This document shows, in pieces, positions 7,944 through 17,100 of a stretch of DNA of 23,090 nucleotides; the first letter of the stretch is position 1, and each line of letters opens with the position of its first letter. The translations under genes were made by a program, and so were the position numbers. The notes beneath the pieces were generated by a model. It was not told the DNA's origin. It searched no databases and was given only the letters and a program-made list of their open reading frames with translations. Origin of the DNA: JALHOQ01 sp038144835 (GTDB lineage: Bacteria > Bdellovibrionota > Bdellovibrionia > Bdellovibrionales > UBA1609); the NCBI GenBank assembly GCA_038144835.1, contig JAYQON010000045.1, positions 1-23,090 on the forward strand. The letters run 5' to 3'.

Positions 7944-8600
7944 TTACCTCAAAAGCGAATTCAATACGGAGCGGCCATCTTCGCCACCCATCCAAGAAAA
8001 CATTGCCCGCTCCGGATGGGGCATCATTCCACACACATTTTTACTTCGGTTGCTGACACCGGCGATCGCCTCGACTGAACCGTTGATATTCTCAACGTAG
8101 GTCATCCAGACTTGGCCTTGGTCATGCATCCGTTTAAGTTCGTCATCTTCAACGTAAAAACGACCTTCGCCATGGGCCACCGGCAAGCGCAGTGTTTCTC
8201 CGGACCGCAAAGCCGTTGCCCAACCCGCCAAATTAGCGATCTTCAATTCGACCCACTTATCAATGAACTTGCGCGATTCATTGCGCACCAGGGCTCCGGG
8301 TAAAAGACCAGCCTCGGTCAAGATCTGAAAGCCGTTGCATATACCCAAAACTGGATACCCTTTCGCCGCAGCCTCACGCAAAGAACTCATAACTGGCGCT
8401 TTTGCAGCCAAGGCACCGCAGCGTAGGTAATCGCCATACGAAAATCCACCCGGAACAATAAAGGCAGTAAAATCCTCGCAACGAAACTGATCTTCAAACC
8501 AAAGCCACTGAGCCTCAAGCCCCAAAGCTTCTACAGACTGCCACACGTCACGATCACAGTTGGTGCCTAAGAAACGTAAGATTCCTACCGTTTTCTTCAC
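7944..8600 (-). CDS. purQ: Phosphoribosylformylglycinamidine synthase glutaminase subunit PurQ
   Basis: This is the class I glutamine amidotransferase subunit of FGAM synthase, 218 residues, slightly shorter than the usual 225-230. The nucleophile is Cys88 in LGICNGFQ and the His/Glu pair is His195 and Glu197 in MMPHPERA. The N-terminal VGILRFLGTNCDRD and VPGGFSYGDYLRCG blocks are standard for PurQ. It supplies ammonia to PurL. The start codon is GTG at 8600, sharing four bases (GTGA) with the purS stop, a typical coupled junction. It lies between purS and purL, as in Bacillus-like operons. Confidence 0.97.
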   Translation of the reverse strand: MKKTVGILRFLGTNCDRDVWQSVEALGLEAQWLWFEDQFRCEDFTAFIVPGGFSYGDYLRCGALAAKAPVMSSLREAAAKGYPVLGICNGFQILTEAGLLPGALVRNESRKFIDKWVELKIANLAGWATALRSGETLRLPVAHGEGRFYVEDDELKRMHDQGQVWMTYVENINGSVEAIAGVSNRSKNVCGMMPHPERAMFSWMGGEDGRSVLNSLLR

Positions 8601-8839
8601 CGCTTCACCACTTCGAGCTCGTAGGTTTCTATGAGAGGATTGTAAAGAACAAACTCGGCTATCTCTTTGGCTCGAGCCAAAGCTTTGGTCTCATCGCTTT
8701 CGTTAATATCCAGTTGCACATACTTGCCTACGCGACACTGGTTGACTTCACGCTGATGAGCTCGCAGAGTGTTTTCGACCGTGCGACCCTGCGTATCAAG
8801 AACCTCATTTTTTGGCAGAATCTTCACTCCAATTTTCAT
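8597..8839 (-). CDS. purS: Phosphoribosylformylglycinamidine synthase subunit PurS
   Basis: This 80-residue protein matches PurS in size and pattern: MKIGVKILPKNEVLDTQG, a central RVGKYVQLDI strand and the YNPLIETYELEVV end. PurS dimers hold PurL and PurQ together and help channel ammonia. The ATG at 8839 has an AAGGGG ribosome site with a six-base spacer. The 50 bases between the purC stop and this start form the only real gap in the operon. The stop overlaps purQ by four bases. Its presence confirms the three-subunit form of the synthase in this organism. Confidence 0.95.
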   Translation of the reverse strand: MKIGVKILPKNEVLDTQGRTVENTLRAHQREVNQCRVGKYVQLDINESDETKALARAKEIAEFVLYNPLIETYELEVVKR

Positions 8840-8889
8840 GAGTTACCCCTTTTGAGCGCTAGGATTTGCTTTTGCGCCCACTGTCTCAG

Positions 8890-9612
8890 TTAATTATTTT
8901 TCAACCGCTGCAAAACTTCTCGGTAAGCGCCTTCAACATTGCCTAGGTCTCTGCGAAAACGATCTTTATCTAATTTTTCGCCAGTCTTCATATCCCAGAG
9001 TCGACATGTATCTGGGCTGATTTCATCAGCTAAAACAATCTCTCCATCAAGCGTCCGGCCAAATTCCAATTTAAAATCGATCAGTTCAAGACCCGCCCGC
9101 TGAAATTCTGCGCGCAAGATTTCATTGATGGCCAACGCCAAGCGCTTGAGAACATCGAGCTCTTCACGTTTTTCAACAGCTCCCATCAACAAAGCCTGGT
9201 CATCACTCAAAAATGGATCTCCCAAAGCATCGTCTTTGTAATAAAACTCGACTAAGGGAGAAGAAATCGCGGTACCCTCATTTTTGCCCAATTTTTTTGC
9301 CGTAGAGCCAGCCAGTCGATTGCGTGTAACCACCTCTAGAGGAATAATCGCTACCTTCTCGCAAATCATCTCATGATCATTAATGACCTCTATAAGATGA
9401 GTACGCATTCCCGCCAATTTGAGTCGCGCATAGAGATGAGCGGTGATTTGGGAGTTGATCGCTCCTTTGCCAGCGAAACTTCCTGTTTTTTGCGCGTTGA
9501 ATGCCGTCAATGAGTCTTTGTATTCTACCCATATCTCCTTGGGCTGTCCTTCAACAGCATACATTTTTTTGGCTTTACCCTCGTAGAGCAACTCGCCCTT
9601 GCGTTTTTCCAT
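8890..9612 (-). CDS. purC: Phosphoribosylaminoimidazole-succinocarboxamide (SAICAR) synthase PurC
   Basis: PurC joins CAIR and aspartate with ATP to give SAICAR. The 240-residue length is that of the short bacterial form. Both family signatures are present: IPLEVVTRNRLAGS (90-103) and LIDFKLEFG (177-185), followed by the nucleotide/metal block ADEISPDTCRLWD (195-207). The ATG at 9612 follows an AAAGG site by five bases. The gene begins inside the last 38 bases of purB, so the two are likely translationally coupled, and PurB acts on the PurC product. Confidence 0.97.
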   Translation of the reverse strand: MEKRKGELLYEGKAKKMYAVEGQPKEIWVEYKDSLTAFNAQKTGSFAGKGAINSQITAHLYARLKLAGMRTHLIEVINDHEMICEKVAIIPLEVVTRNRLAGSTAKKLGKNEGTAISSPLVEFYYKDDALGDPFLSDDQALLMGAVEKREELDVLKRLALAINEILRAEFQRAGLELIDFKLEFGRTLDGEIVLADEISPDTCRLWDMKTGEKLDKDRFRRDLGNVEGAYREVLQRLKNN

Positions 9613-10918
9613 TGCGACCTTTCGCCTTTCTCTTGATAAGTCCTTGAATCACAGAATCTATTCTACGTTTTTGCCTCTCACCGGAAAAAATCGCACGCAA
9701 GGTTTTTGCATCGACGTATTTTCCAGCCTCTGGATCCGCCTGCAAACGAGCCTCTAGGGAATCACCAGGCTCAAGATCATGGCAGACACGTTGGACAATT
9801 TTATAGGCCTGTTCACGAGATAAACCCTTATCGATCATGCTCAGGAGTACCTGAGAAGAAAACAGCTGTCCTTGTGAAAGTTGCATGTTGTGCAACATTC
9901 GCTCACTATCGACAAAAAGCCCTTTTACTAACTGACTTAGACGATCAAGAGCGTAATCCGCAAGAATAAAGCTATCGGGAAAAATCACCCGCTCAACTGA
10001 CGAGTGAGAAATGTCGCGCTCATGCCATAAAGCGACATTTTCCATAGCGGCCGAAGCGTTAGCTCGTAAAATACGGGCAAGACCGGTCAAGTTTTCAGCA
10101 CTGATCGGATTCTTTTTGTGGGGCATGGCGCTCGAGCCCTTTTGTCCGGGTGTGAAACTTTCAATAACCTCACCCACTTCGGTTCGCTGCAAGTGGCGCA
10201 GTTCAATAGCCAAGCGCTCAATGGCAGCGCCAGTCATCGCCAAAGACCAAATCATTTCTGCATGCCTATCACGAGGAACGACCTGGGTAGCTAAGCTCTC
10301 AGGCGTGAGTCCAAGCTTTTCGCCAACCAGACGTTCAACATCTGGTGGCTGAGTGGAATAGGTGCCCACAGCTCCACTTAATTTAACAATCGACAACTGA
10401 GCCACCGCGCGTTCAACTCGCGCTCGAGTGCGCTGAAACTCCATTAAGTTGCCGACCAACTTAAAGCCAAATGTTGTGGCCTCAGCATGCATTCCATGTG
10501 TCCGCCCTGCTGTCAGAGTGAAACGATGGCGCTCAATTTGTTCGATCAGAGCTTTTTCTAGTTGGTCAAAACGAGCAAATAAAACCCCTGCAGCCTTGCG
10601 CACCTGAAGACTCAAAGCCGTGTCTAAAACATCCGAAGAGGTCATGCCATAATGCAAATATCGACCTGAAGGCCCAACGTTTTCAGCCATGTTGCTCACG
10701 AAGGCTATGATGTCGTGTTTGGTGGTTTTTTCTATTTCGTCAATTCGCTCAACTTGAAAACAAGCTTTTCTTTTTATATCCCGATAAGCCTTTTCGGGAA
10801 TAATCTTCAGCCGAGCTTGCGCCTCAGCGACCGCCACCTCAACCTCTAACAAACATTGAAAACGGGCTTCCGGAGTCCACAGGACTCCCATTTCAGGACG
10901 AGTGTATCGGGCGATCAC
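9575..10918 (-). CDS. purB: Adenylosuccinate lyase PurB
   Basis: PurB cleaves fumarate from SAICAR and from adenylosuccinate, so it serves both IMP and AMP synthesis. The 447-residue product has the fumarase/aspartase-superfamily signature GSSAMPHKKNP (261-271, with the mobile-loop catalytic serine), TKHD (66-69), TSSDVLDT (93-100) and RTHGMHAE (139-146). The start is GTG at 10918, giving the expected N-terminus MIARYTRPEM; AAGGAG at 10930-10925 is six bases upstream, one of the best ribosome sites in the window. It overlaps the upstream unknown gene by 26 bases and purC by 38 bases. The basic C-terminal tail (about the last 20 residues) is longer than in the Bacillus enzyme and lies largely in the purC overlap. 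Confidence 0.97.
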   Translation of the reverse strand: MIARYTRPEMGVLWTPEARFQCLLEVEVAVAEAQARLKIIPEKAYRDIKRKACFQVERIDEIEKTTKHDIIAFVSNMAENVGPSGRYLHYGMTSSDVLDTALSLQVRKAAGVLFARFDQLEKALIEQIERHRFTLTAGRTHGMHAEATTFGFKLVGNLMEFQRTRARVERAVAQLSIVKLSGAVGTYSTQPPDVERLVGEKLGLTPESLATQVVPRDRHAEMIWSLAMTGAAIERLAIELRHLQRTEVGEVIESFTPGQKGSSAMPHKKNPISAENLTGLARILRANASAAMENVALWHERDISHSSVERVIFPDSFILADYALDRLSQLVKGLFVDSERMLHNMQLSQGQLFSSQVLLSMIDKGLSREQAYKIVQRVCHDLEPGDSLEARLQADPEAGKYVDAKTLRAIFSGERQKRRIDSVIQGLIKRKAKGRNGKTQGRVALRG

Positions 10919-12095
10919 GACGGTCTCCTTGCTTTATCATCTGTTCCTCACGCCATCGCGTGAGCCTTTGGTAACTTTGCGACTCCCTTTCCAAGCGAGC
11001 TGAAAAATCCAGACGCGGCAAGGTTTCAGGAGCAATCCAATCCCAATTTTTCCATGCTGGCTGACGCCAGTCGCGAGTGGCCGCATCCAAAACGGGAGAA
11101 TGAGGACAAAGCCCCCATTCCTCGGGGTTCACAGCCCAATGCGCCTGCGGCAAACGATTACGCAGAATCTCTTGCGCCCGCGCAGCCCAGCTCGCACGCT
11201 GCTCAGCATGAAACACAGCTTCAGCAGGTACCTTCATCCAAATTTCAAAGACGTCCATGTCATGCCAACGCATCGAAAAACAGTTCGCGTAGTTCCAAGG
11301 CAAGTGGATATCTTCAATGACAATTGAATATTCTGGAAAAGCATTGGACCACGAACCACGATCACAGGCGCCAAACATGAACATCCACACCCACTCAGCC
11401 TTACGCACACTCTTGCCGAACAATTGCTGAGCGCTTGCGCTGCCAATGAGTTCTGTCTCTTGCGAGGAAAGGCACCATATCCACTGTTGCCCAGGAATTG
11501 CCTTCACTTGACCCGCATCGACTTCGACTTCGTGAATCCGGTGGCCACCAACGCCAACGTCATTAAGAGCCCTGCACGCGATATACTCATAATCAAGAGC
11601 TTGAAATCGCTCAAAACTCTGGACTCTAGCCTCTTTAATTGAAGGAATCAGGCCAATGTCTTTACGAAAGGGAAATGCCTCACCCGAAGTCTCGACCCAA
11701 GAATCATAATGGTATGGAGAGGCCCAACTTTTAACAAAACGCCGCAGCCAATCGCTCTTAAATTCGTCGCGTGTCTGCTCTTGAATCAAGGCATCTAAAC
11801 ATGGGTGCTGCTTTTGATGAATCTTTGCTGCTGGCCCAGACAGCTCGAGCGGCCCACCTGGTAACCAAAAAGACAGACCTCGAGGCAAAAGTCGTATCTC
11901 ATCAACCCAAAGCTTCTGAGCTGGTAACTGTGCCACCTTGGCGGCTGGAAAAGGACCGGTACCGTGCCGGTATTTGTCAGAAAAAGCCTGAGAAAAATCG
12001 AGAAGTCGAACTTTAAAGCCGTTTTCTTGCAATGCCAGAGCTAAAGTCTCGCCACGACCGAACGCACTGACCATGTTGACTTCCCAGGCGCTCAC
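10893..12095 (-). CDS. Unrecognised Trp-rich protein with Rossmann-like N-terminus, embedded in the purine operon
   Basis: I do not recognise this family. The 400-residue product starts with a beta-alpha-beta pattern (VSAFGRGETLALALQENG then VRLLDFS, about residues 9-35) that resembles the FAD/NAD-binding fold of amine-oxidase-like proteins, but the classical GxGxxG is reduced to GxG. A FWLPGGPLELSG stretch and a WCLSSQETELIG stretch weakly echo substrate-side motifs of such oxidoreductases. It holds 22 tryptophans (5.5 percent), has no signal peptide and ends in a charged tail. The longest frame begins at GTG 12113, but GTG 12095 forms a GTGA overlap with the purM stop and has GGGAGGG nine bases upstream, so I chose it; an ATG at 12074 is a third option. 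It is wedged between purM and purB with overlaps on both sides, so it is surely co-transcribed; a purine role is inferred only from position. Confidence 0.8.
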   Translation of the reverse strand: MSAWEVNMVSAFGRGETLALALQENGFKVRLLDFSQAFSDKYRHGTGPFPAAKVAQLPAQKLWVDEIRLLPRGLSFWLPGGPLELSGPAAKIHQKQHPCLDALIQEQTRDEFKSDWLRRFVKSWASPYHYDSWVETSGEAFPFRKDIGLIPSIKEARVQSFERFQALDYEYIACRALNDVGVGGHRIHEVEVDAGQVKAIPGQQWIWCLSSQETELIGSASAQQLFGKSVRKAEWVWMFMFGACDRGSWSNAFPEYSIVIEDIHLPWNYANCFSMRWHDMDVFEIWMKVPAEAVFHAEQRASWAARAQEILRNRLPQAHWAVNPEEWGLCPHSPVLDAATRDWRQPAWKNWDWIAPETLPRLDFSARLERESQSYQRLTRWREEQMIKQGDRRDRPIHSS

Positions 12096-13117
12096 AGATC
12101 GTAGCCCTCCCACGTGGGGTCATTTAAAACCCAAGTGGCCTCTTCTCCGTCCCCAGCTTTGACTGAACCAAGCTCAAAGGCAGAATGACCGAGATCTGAG
12201 CAAGCTTGAAGTAGTTGCGAAACTGACTGCGGATCAACAACCCAAACCATTCCTAAACCACAATTAAGAGTGGTCAACATTGAAGACCAGCTCATTCCCG
12301 AGCGTTTCTTTACTTCTAAAAAGGGTGCCGGGACTGGCCAAGCATTCAACTGAGCCTGGCAATCTTTGGGTAATATACGAGGAATATTATCCATGCCACC
12401 GCCAGTGATGTGCGCAATCGCATGCACACCACCAACTGCCAGCGCCGCATGCACCAATTTCACATAAAGCGCGGTGGGCTTGAGCAACTGCTCTTTCCAC
12501 TCTTCCAGATCAGCAGCAAAAACTTTACGCAGGAGAGAAAAGCCATTGCTATGAAATCCTGAGCTAGCCACTCCTATGAGCTTCATACCCGGCTTGACCC
12601 GATGGGGCCCCAAAGCCTGTGGCTTATCCACAACGCCCACCGCAAATCCAGCGCAATCAAAATCGTTACCTTCGTATACTCCTGGCATTTCTGCAGTTTC
12701 ACCGCCAATCAGCGCACAATCGCTTTCGACGCAGGCCGCCTGAACTCCGGCTAAAAATTCTTTGGCCGCCGGCAAGCGCAGTTTACCCGAAGCATAGTAG
12801 TCTAGGAAAAACAGAGGCTTCGCTCCGCAGCAAACCATGTCATTCACACACATGGCCACCAGATCCTGCGCCACTTCGCGATAGCGATCAAAATGCACTG
12901 CCAATTTAATCTTAGTGCCCACACCATCCGTACAACTGACTAAGCAAGGTTCTTTAAACTCTTTAAAGTCCGCGCGAAAAAGCGCTGCGAACCCACCGAT
13001 TCCAGCAACGAGCTTGTCTTGGTGAGGCCAACGGGCAGGAGCATTGGCTTTTAACCAATCCACCAGGGCATCGCCAGCTTCAACGTCAACTCCGGCCTGC
13101 TTATAATCAATGGCCAA
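12092..13117 (-). CDS. purM: Phosphoribosylformylglycinamidine cyclo-ligase (AIR synthetase) PurM
   Basis: PurM closes FGAM to AIR with ATP, step 5 of the pathway. Conserved blocks include DYKQAGVDVEAG at the N-terminus, TDGVGTK (63-69), the CVNDMVCCGAKPLFFLDYYA block, GGETAEMPG (138-146), SSGFHSNGFSLLR and HITGGG. An open frame extends to TTG 13162, but TTG at 13117 is the better start: it is five bases after AAAAGGAG (13130-13123), begins just before the conserved N-terminus and gives 341 residues, matching the usual length of about 345. The use of TTG on the first gene of the operon may keep expression modest. The stop overlaps the next gene by four bases (GTGA). Confidence 0.95.
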   Translation of the reverse strand: MAIDYKQAGVDVEAGDALVDWLKANAPARWPHQDKLVAGIGGFAALFRADFKEFKEPCLVSCTDGVGTKIKLAVHFDRYREVAQDLVAMCVNDMVCCGAKPLFFLDYYASGKLRLPAAKEFLAGVQAACVESDCALIGGETAEMPGVYEGNDFDCAGFAVGVVDKPQALGPHRVKPGMKLIGVASSGFHSNGFSLLRKVFAADLEEWKEQLLKPTALYVKLVHAALAVGGVHAIAHITGGGMDNIPRILPKDCQAQLNAWPVPAPFLEVKKRSGMSWSSMLTTLNCGLGMVWVVDPQSVSQLLQACSDLGHSAFELGSVKAGDGEEATWVLNDPTWEGYDL

Positions 13118-13299
13118 AGGCTCTCCTTTTGTAGATGAGGATTGGAAAACATCTGATACCAAACCCAGGGAGTGAATTCAACTGGATGCAGCCCTTCGAC
13201 CACCAGTCTCAAAGTGAAACAAATGTGATTCTTTTTGGAACTCAGCACTAATCTATGGCTTAATTCAAGATGGGGACATAATGAGACAAGGGTCGATAT
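13118..13299 (+). promoter_or_regulatory. Divergent intergenic region between purM and the outer-membrane protein gene
   Basis: These 182 bases must hold the promoter of the purine operon (minus strand) and of the barrel gene (plus strand). I found only weak sigma-70-like matches, for example TTGGAA near 13235 followed 18 bases later by CTTAAT, and a CATAAT at 13277-13282 that is too close to the start to be convincing. An imperfect dyad around GAATTC near 13175 is too short to call an operator. I saw no known purine riboswitch core or PurR box. Confidence 0.35.
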
Positions 13300-14091
13300 A
13301 TGCTTTCTAAGCTGCTTAATAAAGTCGCACAATTTGTAGCTGTAACACTGATCTCTTTGAGCGCGCTCATTCTCATCAGTGCTTCTGCTCGCGGCGATGA
13401 AATCCGGGCGTTAGAGGGGGTACGTTTGGCGCAATTTGATGCTGACGACACGTACGACCCATTTGCCGACTACTCGGAGTTCGATGAAGCCCAGGAAGAG
13501 GAAGCCGACATTAATTTTTTTCGCAACGGACGTTTCGTAACCGTCGGTTTTATAGGGGGAATGCGCGGTTTCACCGGTGGCCTCAGCGAAATGTATAAGC
13601 CATCGACCGCATTCGGGCTCTATTTGAGCTACTTTTTCGATTTGCGTTTTGCTCTTCAATTCAGCTTTTTAACGTCTGATCATAATTTTTCAATCACATC
13701 AAAACAAAGCGGACAAACCGGTCGCGGAAATGTGGGTATTACTTCCTTCAGTCTAGACTTGAAATACTACATCAATACACAAAACGTGACTAAGGGCCTG
13801 GCCAAATTTAACCCCTATTTGATTGGCGGGTTCTCACGCGTAGACCGAACAACAACCATTCAAGATGTTTCTGGCTTTGGCAAAGAAGGCGCCATGGGCT
13901 TTGATTTGGGCGCAGGTATTGAGTTGCCCATGCTGCGCAACAAAATGTATTTCGGCGGGCAAGCCATGTACCAGCTGATCAACTTTGCCAATGAAAATAG
14001 CGAGGTCGTCTTTAGCAACTCGGACCGCACGGGTAAATATCCTAATGGCGATTCGTACACCCTACTGGGCATATTAGGCGTCAATTTTTAA
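13300..14091 (+). CDS. Outer-membrane beta-barrel protein
   Basis: The 263-residue product has a long signal peptide (about 1-30, ending near ISASA), then a very acidic stretch (about 47-70, 12 Asp/Glu in 24 residues), then alternating hydrophobic/polar strands rich in aromatic and Gly residues (for example FVTVGFIGGMRG, FGLYLSYFFDLRFALQF, YFGGQAMYQLI). It ends LGILGVNF, with the terminal Phe used as an assembly signal by the BAM complex. Size and pattern fit a small barrel of about eight strands of the OmpA/OmpW-like kind, and I cannot name a ligand. The ATG at 13300 follows AAGGG by seven bases. It is divergent from purM and convergent with the large lipoprotein gene. Confidence 0.8.
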   Translation: MLSKLLNKVAQFVAVTLISLSALILISASARGDEIRALEGVRLAQFDADDTYDPFADYSEFDEAQEEEADINFFRNGRFVTVGFIGGMRGFTGGLSEMYKPSTAFGLYLSYFFDLRFALQFSFLTSDHNFSITSKQSGQTGRGNVGITSFSLDLKYYINTQNVTKGLAKFNPYLIGGFSRVDRTTTIQDVSGFGKEGAMGFDLGAGIELPMLRNKMYFGGQAMYQLINFANENSEVVFSNSDRTGKYPNGDSYTLLGILGVNF

Positions 14092-14127
14092 AACTGGCCA
14101 ACCAGCGCCAGCGAGGTGGGCCAGTTT
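14091..14127. terminator. Probable bidirectional rho-independent terminator
   Basis: AAACTGGCC (14091-14099) pairs with GGCCAGTTT (14119-14127); after one mismatch the stem continues with ACC/GGT. The plus strand then reads ATTTAGTTTT, and the minus strand continues TAAAAATT after its own TTT. It fills the 38-base gap between two convergent genes, where a shared terminator is expected. Confidence 0.7.
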
Positions 14128-14129
14128 AT

Positions 14130-17100
14130 TTAGTTTTCAGTGATCCGATAAAGGGCTTTACCGTGATCACCATCATTGATGAGATAGTAGACAGAATTTG
14201 AGGTTTTACCTAAAAATTGAGGTGCCGTGCTGTCGGACTCGTCGGGATTTACATTAAAGATCATTTGTGGAGCCCCGCCCGATTTACTTGTGTACCATAG
14301 CTCCTTACCATAGGTTCCATCACTGCCCACAAAGATCAAATAATTTCCCAAAGTAGAAAAGCCATCGGCATCGGCGACGCCGTCAGCACTACCGCTCGGC
14401 AAGTCTTCAAGCATCGCTGTACCCGTGTTCGTGCCCGTTGAGCGCCACAGTTCAGATCCATAATCTCCATTGACTGTAGTGGCCACAAAGAAAAGTGAAT
14501 CATTCATGAGGCTAAAATCCGCATTGAATTTTGGCGGTTCCAGGGGCGAAAAGCCGCCATAAAATCGTTTTGTTCCTGCCGAAGTGCCATCTGAACTAAA
14601 CAGTCCTATCGTAGTGCCATTGTCGTCTGATGCCGTAAACAAGACCCGCCGCTTAAAGACCATAAGGTCATTTATTAGAGAAGCTCCTGTCCATGAGGTC
14701 AACTTCGTCGCACTGGTAAAGGGCGAGGAAGACACCCAAAGCTCTTTATCGTTCAGCGCGCTTGCTCCATCGACCGCTACAAAATAAACTGAATCTCCCA
14801 ATAAAGTGATTTGTTCTGGATCCGCATCCGCAGCTGCGCTTGAACTTTGATTGATATTGCGAACCATGGCCGTGGTGACTGAGGTCCCCTTGGTTGTCCA
14901 AAGCTCACGACCATTGACCCCGTCATCTGCCGTGAAAAAAAGCGTTGAACCATCATGAATGACTTTGGTCAAAATCGGATCCGCCGAAGCACCTGCATTG
15001 ATTTCTTTCATCAAAGTTGCGGCATCTCCAATTGCCGATGCGCTACTGCTATAATAGAGCTCGTAGTTATTATCTCCAGCCGGCGAACCTCGAATGATAG
15101 CCATGCTCCCTAGGGCCACTATCGAGGGTTTCACCAGAGGATCCATCTTTAATAACGTTCCGCCGGCAGCTTCTGATTTGGAAGAAGCCGCGCCTGTACC
15201 AGCATGCGCATAAACAATCGCATTACCACCGACCGAGGCACCAAAATAGAGTTTGGTACCAACAGCCGTCAGCAGCCTGGGATTAGCGTTAGCATCAGCA
15301 CCCGTGAGGGTAACCTTATTCGCAGTGGTGTATGGACTGTCGGAGTAAAAAAGTCCGCGATTGCCTGTGTTGTTGTCGCTGGCGCTAAAGTACAAGCGGG
15401 AGCCCAACATCGTAAAGTCGCTCGGGTGCGCATGCCCGGCCCCCTCATTAATATCCTTAACCATGAATGTAGAAGCCGCAGTCCCCGATGTCACCCAGAG
15501 CTCACATCCCGCAGAGCCATTGTTGGCCACGAAAAATAACCGAGCCCCATAGGCAAGAGGAGTATAAGCCGTCGTGCACAAGCTATTGTCATCTTGATTC
15601 GGTTCAAATTCGGTCACGCTGACTGCGGTGGCCCCTGAATCACTGGCAAAGAGTCCCGTTGGTGTGGTTCTGCCATGAAAAAACCAGGTATCATCTACGA
15701 TTTTCATCTTGGCTGTCTGTAAGGTTCCGGTGCCACCAGTAAAAACTTTTGTCGCCGGCCCAGCGACTCCCTTATGGGCGTAACCCTGAGTGTTTGTGGA
15801 GTCATTTCCAAAAATAAACATGGTTGAGCTTCCAGCTAAAAAACTCACATCCGCCGTGAAATGTGTAGATCCTGAGCTGTAAATGTAGGCAGCTGCTGCG
15901 GAAGCTCCATCCACTGATTTAAATACGCGCCCATCATTTTCGTTGGCATTAGAATCTTCAATCTGAAAGTAAAGATCATCCGCAAGAACCGCGGCGTCTC
16001 GGACGTAAGCATTTGCTCCAGCAGCCAAAACTAAAACACTATTGTTTGTGGTCGCACCGGTATGAGAGTAGACCTTGCGATCTGATAAGTGGTTACCATG
16101 TAGGTAAAGAATGGTTTCCCCGGCAAGCAAAGTCACGTCTTGAGTGAATGAGTTGCCAGCATCATCCTTAACCTCTGTTGCTAACGCGCCTGCAACGGAT
16201 TTAAAAACCTTATTGTCACTTTCATCACCACCTAAGTCGGTGACCTGATAGTAAAAGTCGTCCCCGACTAGTGCGGATGCACCAACCGAAGCGCCCGTGC
16301 CTAACGAGCCGACCAAGCTCGAATTCGCCGCTCCCGATCCCGAATGAGCATAAACCACATGGTTCGTGGCATGATTGCCGTACATATAGACGGTTGCGCT
16401 TCCTGCCGCAAAGCTGACGTCCTCCACAAATGAGTTACCAGAATCATCTTTGACTTCAGCGGCTACGCCTCCCGATACGGACTTGTAGACTTTTTGATCG
16501 TCTTCGTTGGCGTCGGTATCATTGATCTGAAAATAATAGTCATCTCCAGTCACTACTCCCGCGCGTACAGAGGCGTTTCCCCCAAGGTCTTTTACCTCGG
16601 TTGCCGACCCGGATGTTCCAACGTGGGAATACAATTTTTGATTAGTTGCATGGTTGCCATGAAAATACATGGTCGTCGTCGCGGGCACAAAAGTCACAAC
16701 AGCAGAAAACGAATTCCCACCCGTCGTCAATTGCACTGCACTGTTACCGTCAGAAATTTTATAAACCTTATAATCACTTAACTGATAGTAAAGGTGATTA
16801 CCAATCGCCGAGGCACTCAAAACTCCATTGCCATCTTGGAGTTCAACAACCAGGCTTGTTGTTGTGCCATTCGATGTCCAAATCTGTACGCCGTTGACTA
16901 AAAAATAAAAACGCGTTGCCACGGAGATCGAACGTTCATCTGCTATGAGAGTAGATGCGGAGTCGCGAAGGCCCAAATCCTTCTTACGCGACGCAACTCC
17001 AGCCTGAGTCGCCGACCAAATTTCGTGCGCATTGTTGGCTATAAAGTAAAGTACACCGTTCACCTGAACCCAACCCGAATGCACCTCCTGCCCCGAGCCG

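Noticed and set aside
7663..8100. Plus-strand 145-codon open frame antisense to purL and purQ
   Set aside because: It lies wholly opposite two well-conserved genes, has no ribosome site or recognisable protein pattern, and is the kind of shadow frame expected there.
8854..8879. Weak stem (GAGCGC / GCGCCC) in the purC-purS gap as attenuator or terminator
   Set aside because: Only six pairs with one G-U and a 14-base loop, and no T-run follows; this can easily arise by chance.
4409..13162. Purine pathway incomplete in this organism because purD, purN, purE/K and purH are absent
   Set aside because: These genes are often placed elsewhere on the chromosome; a 23-kb window cannot show absence.
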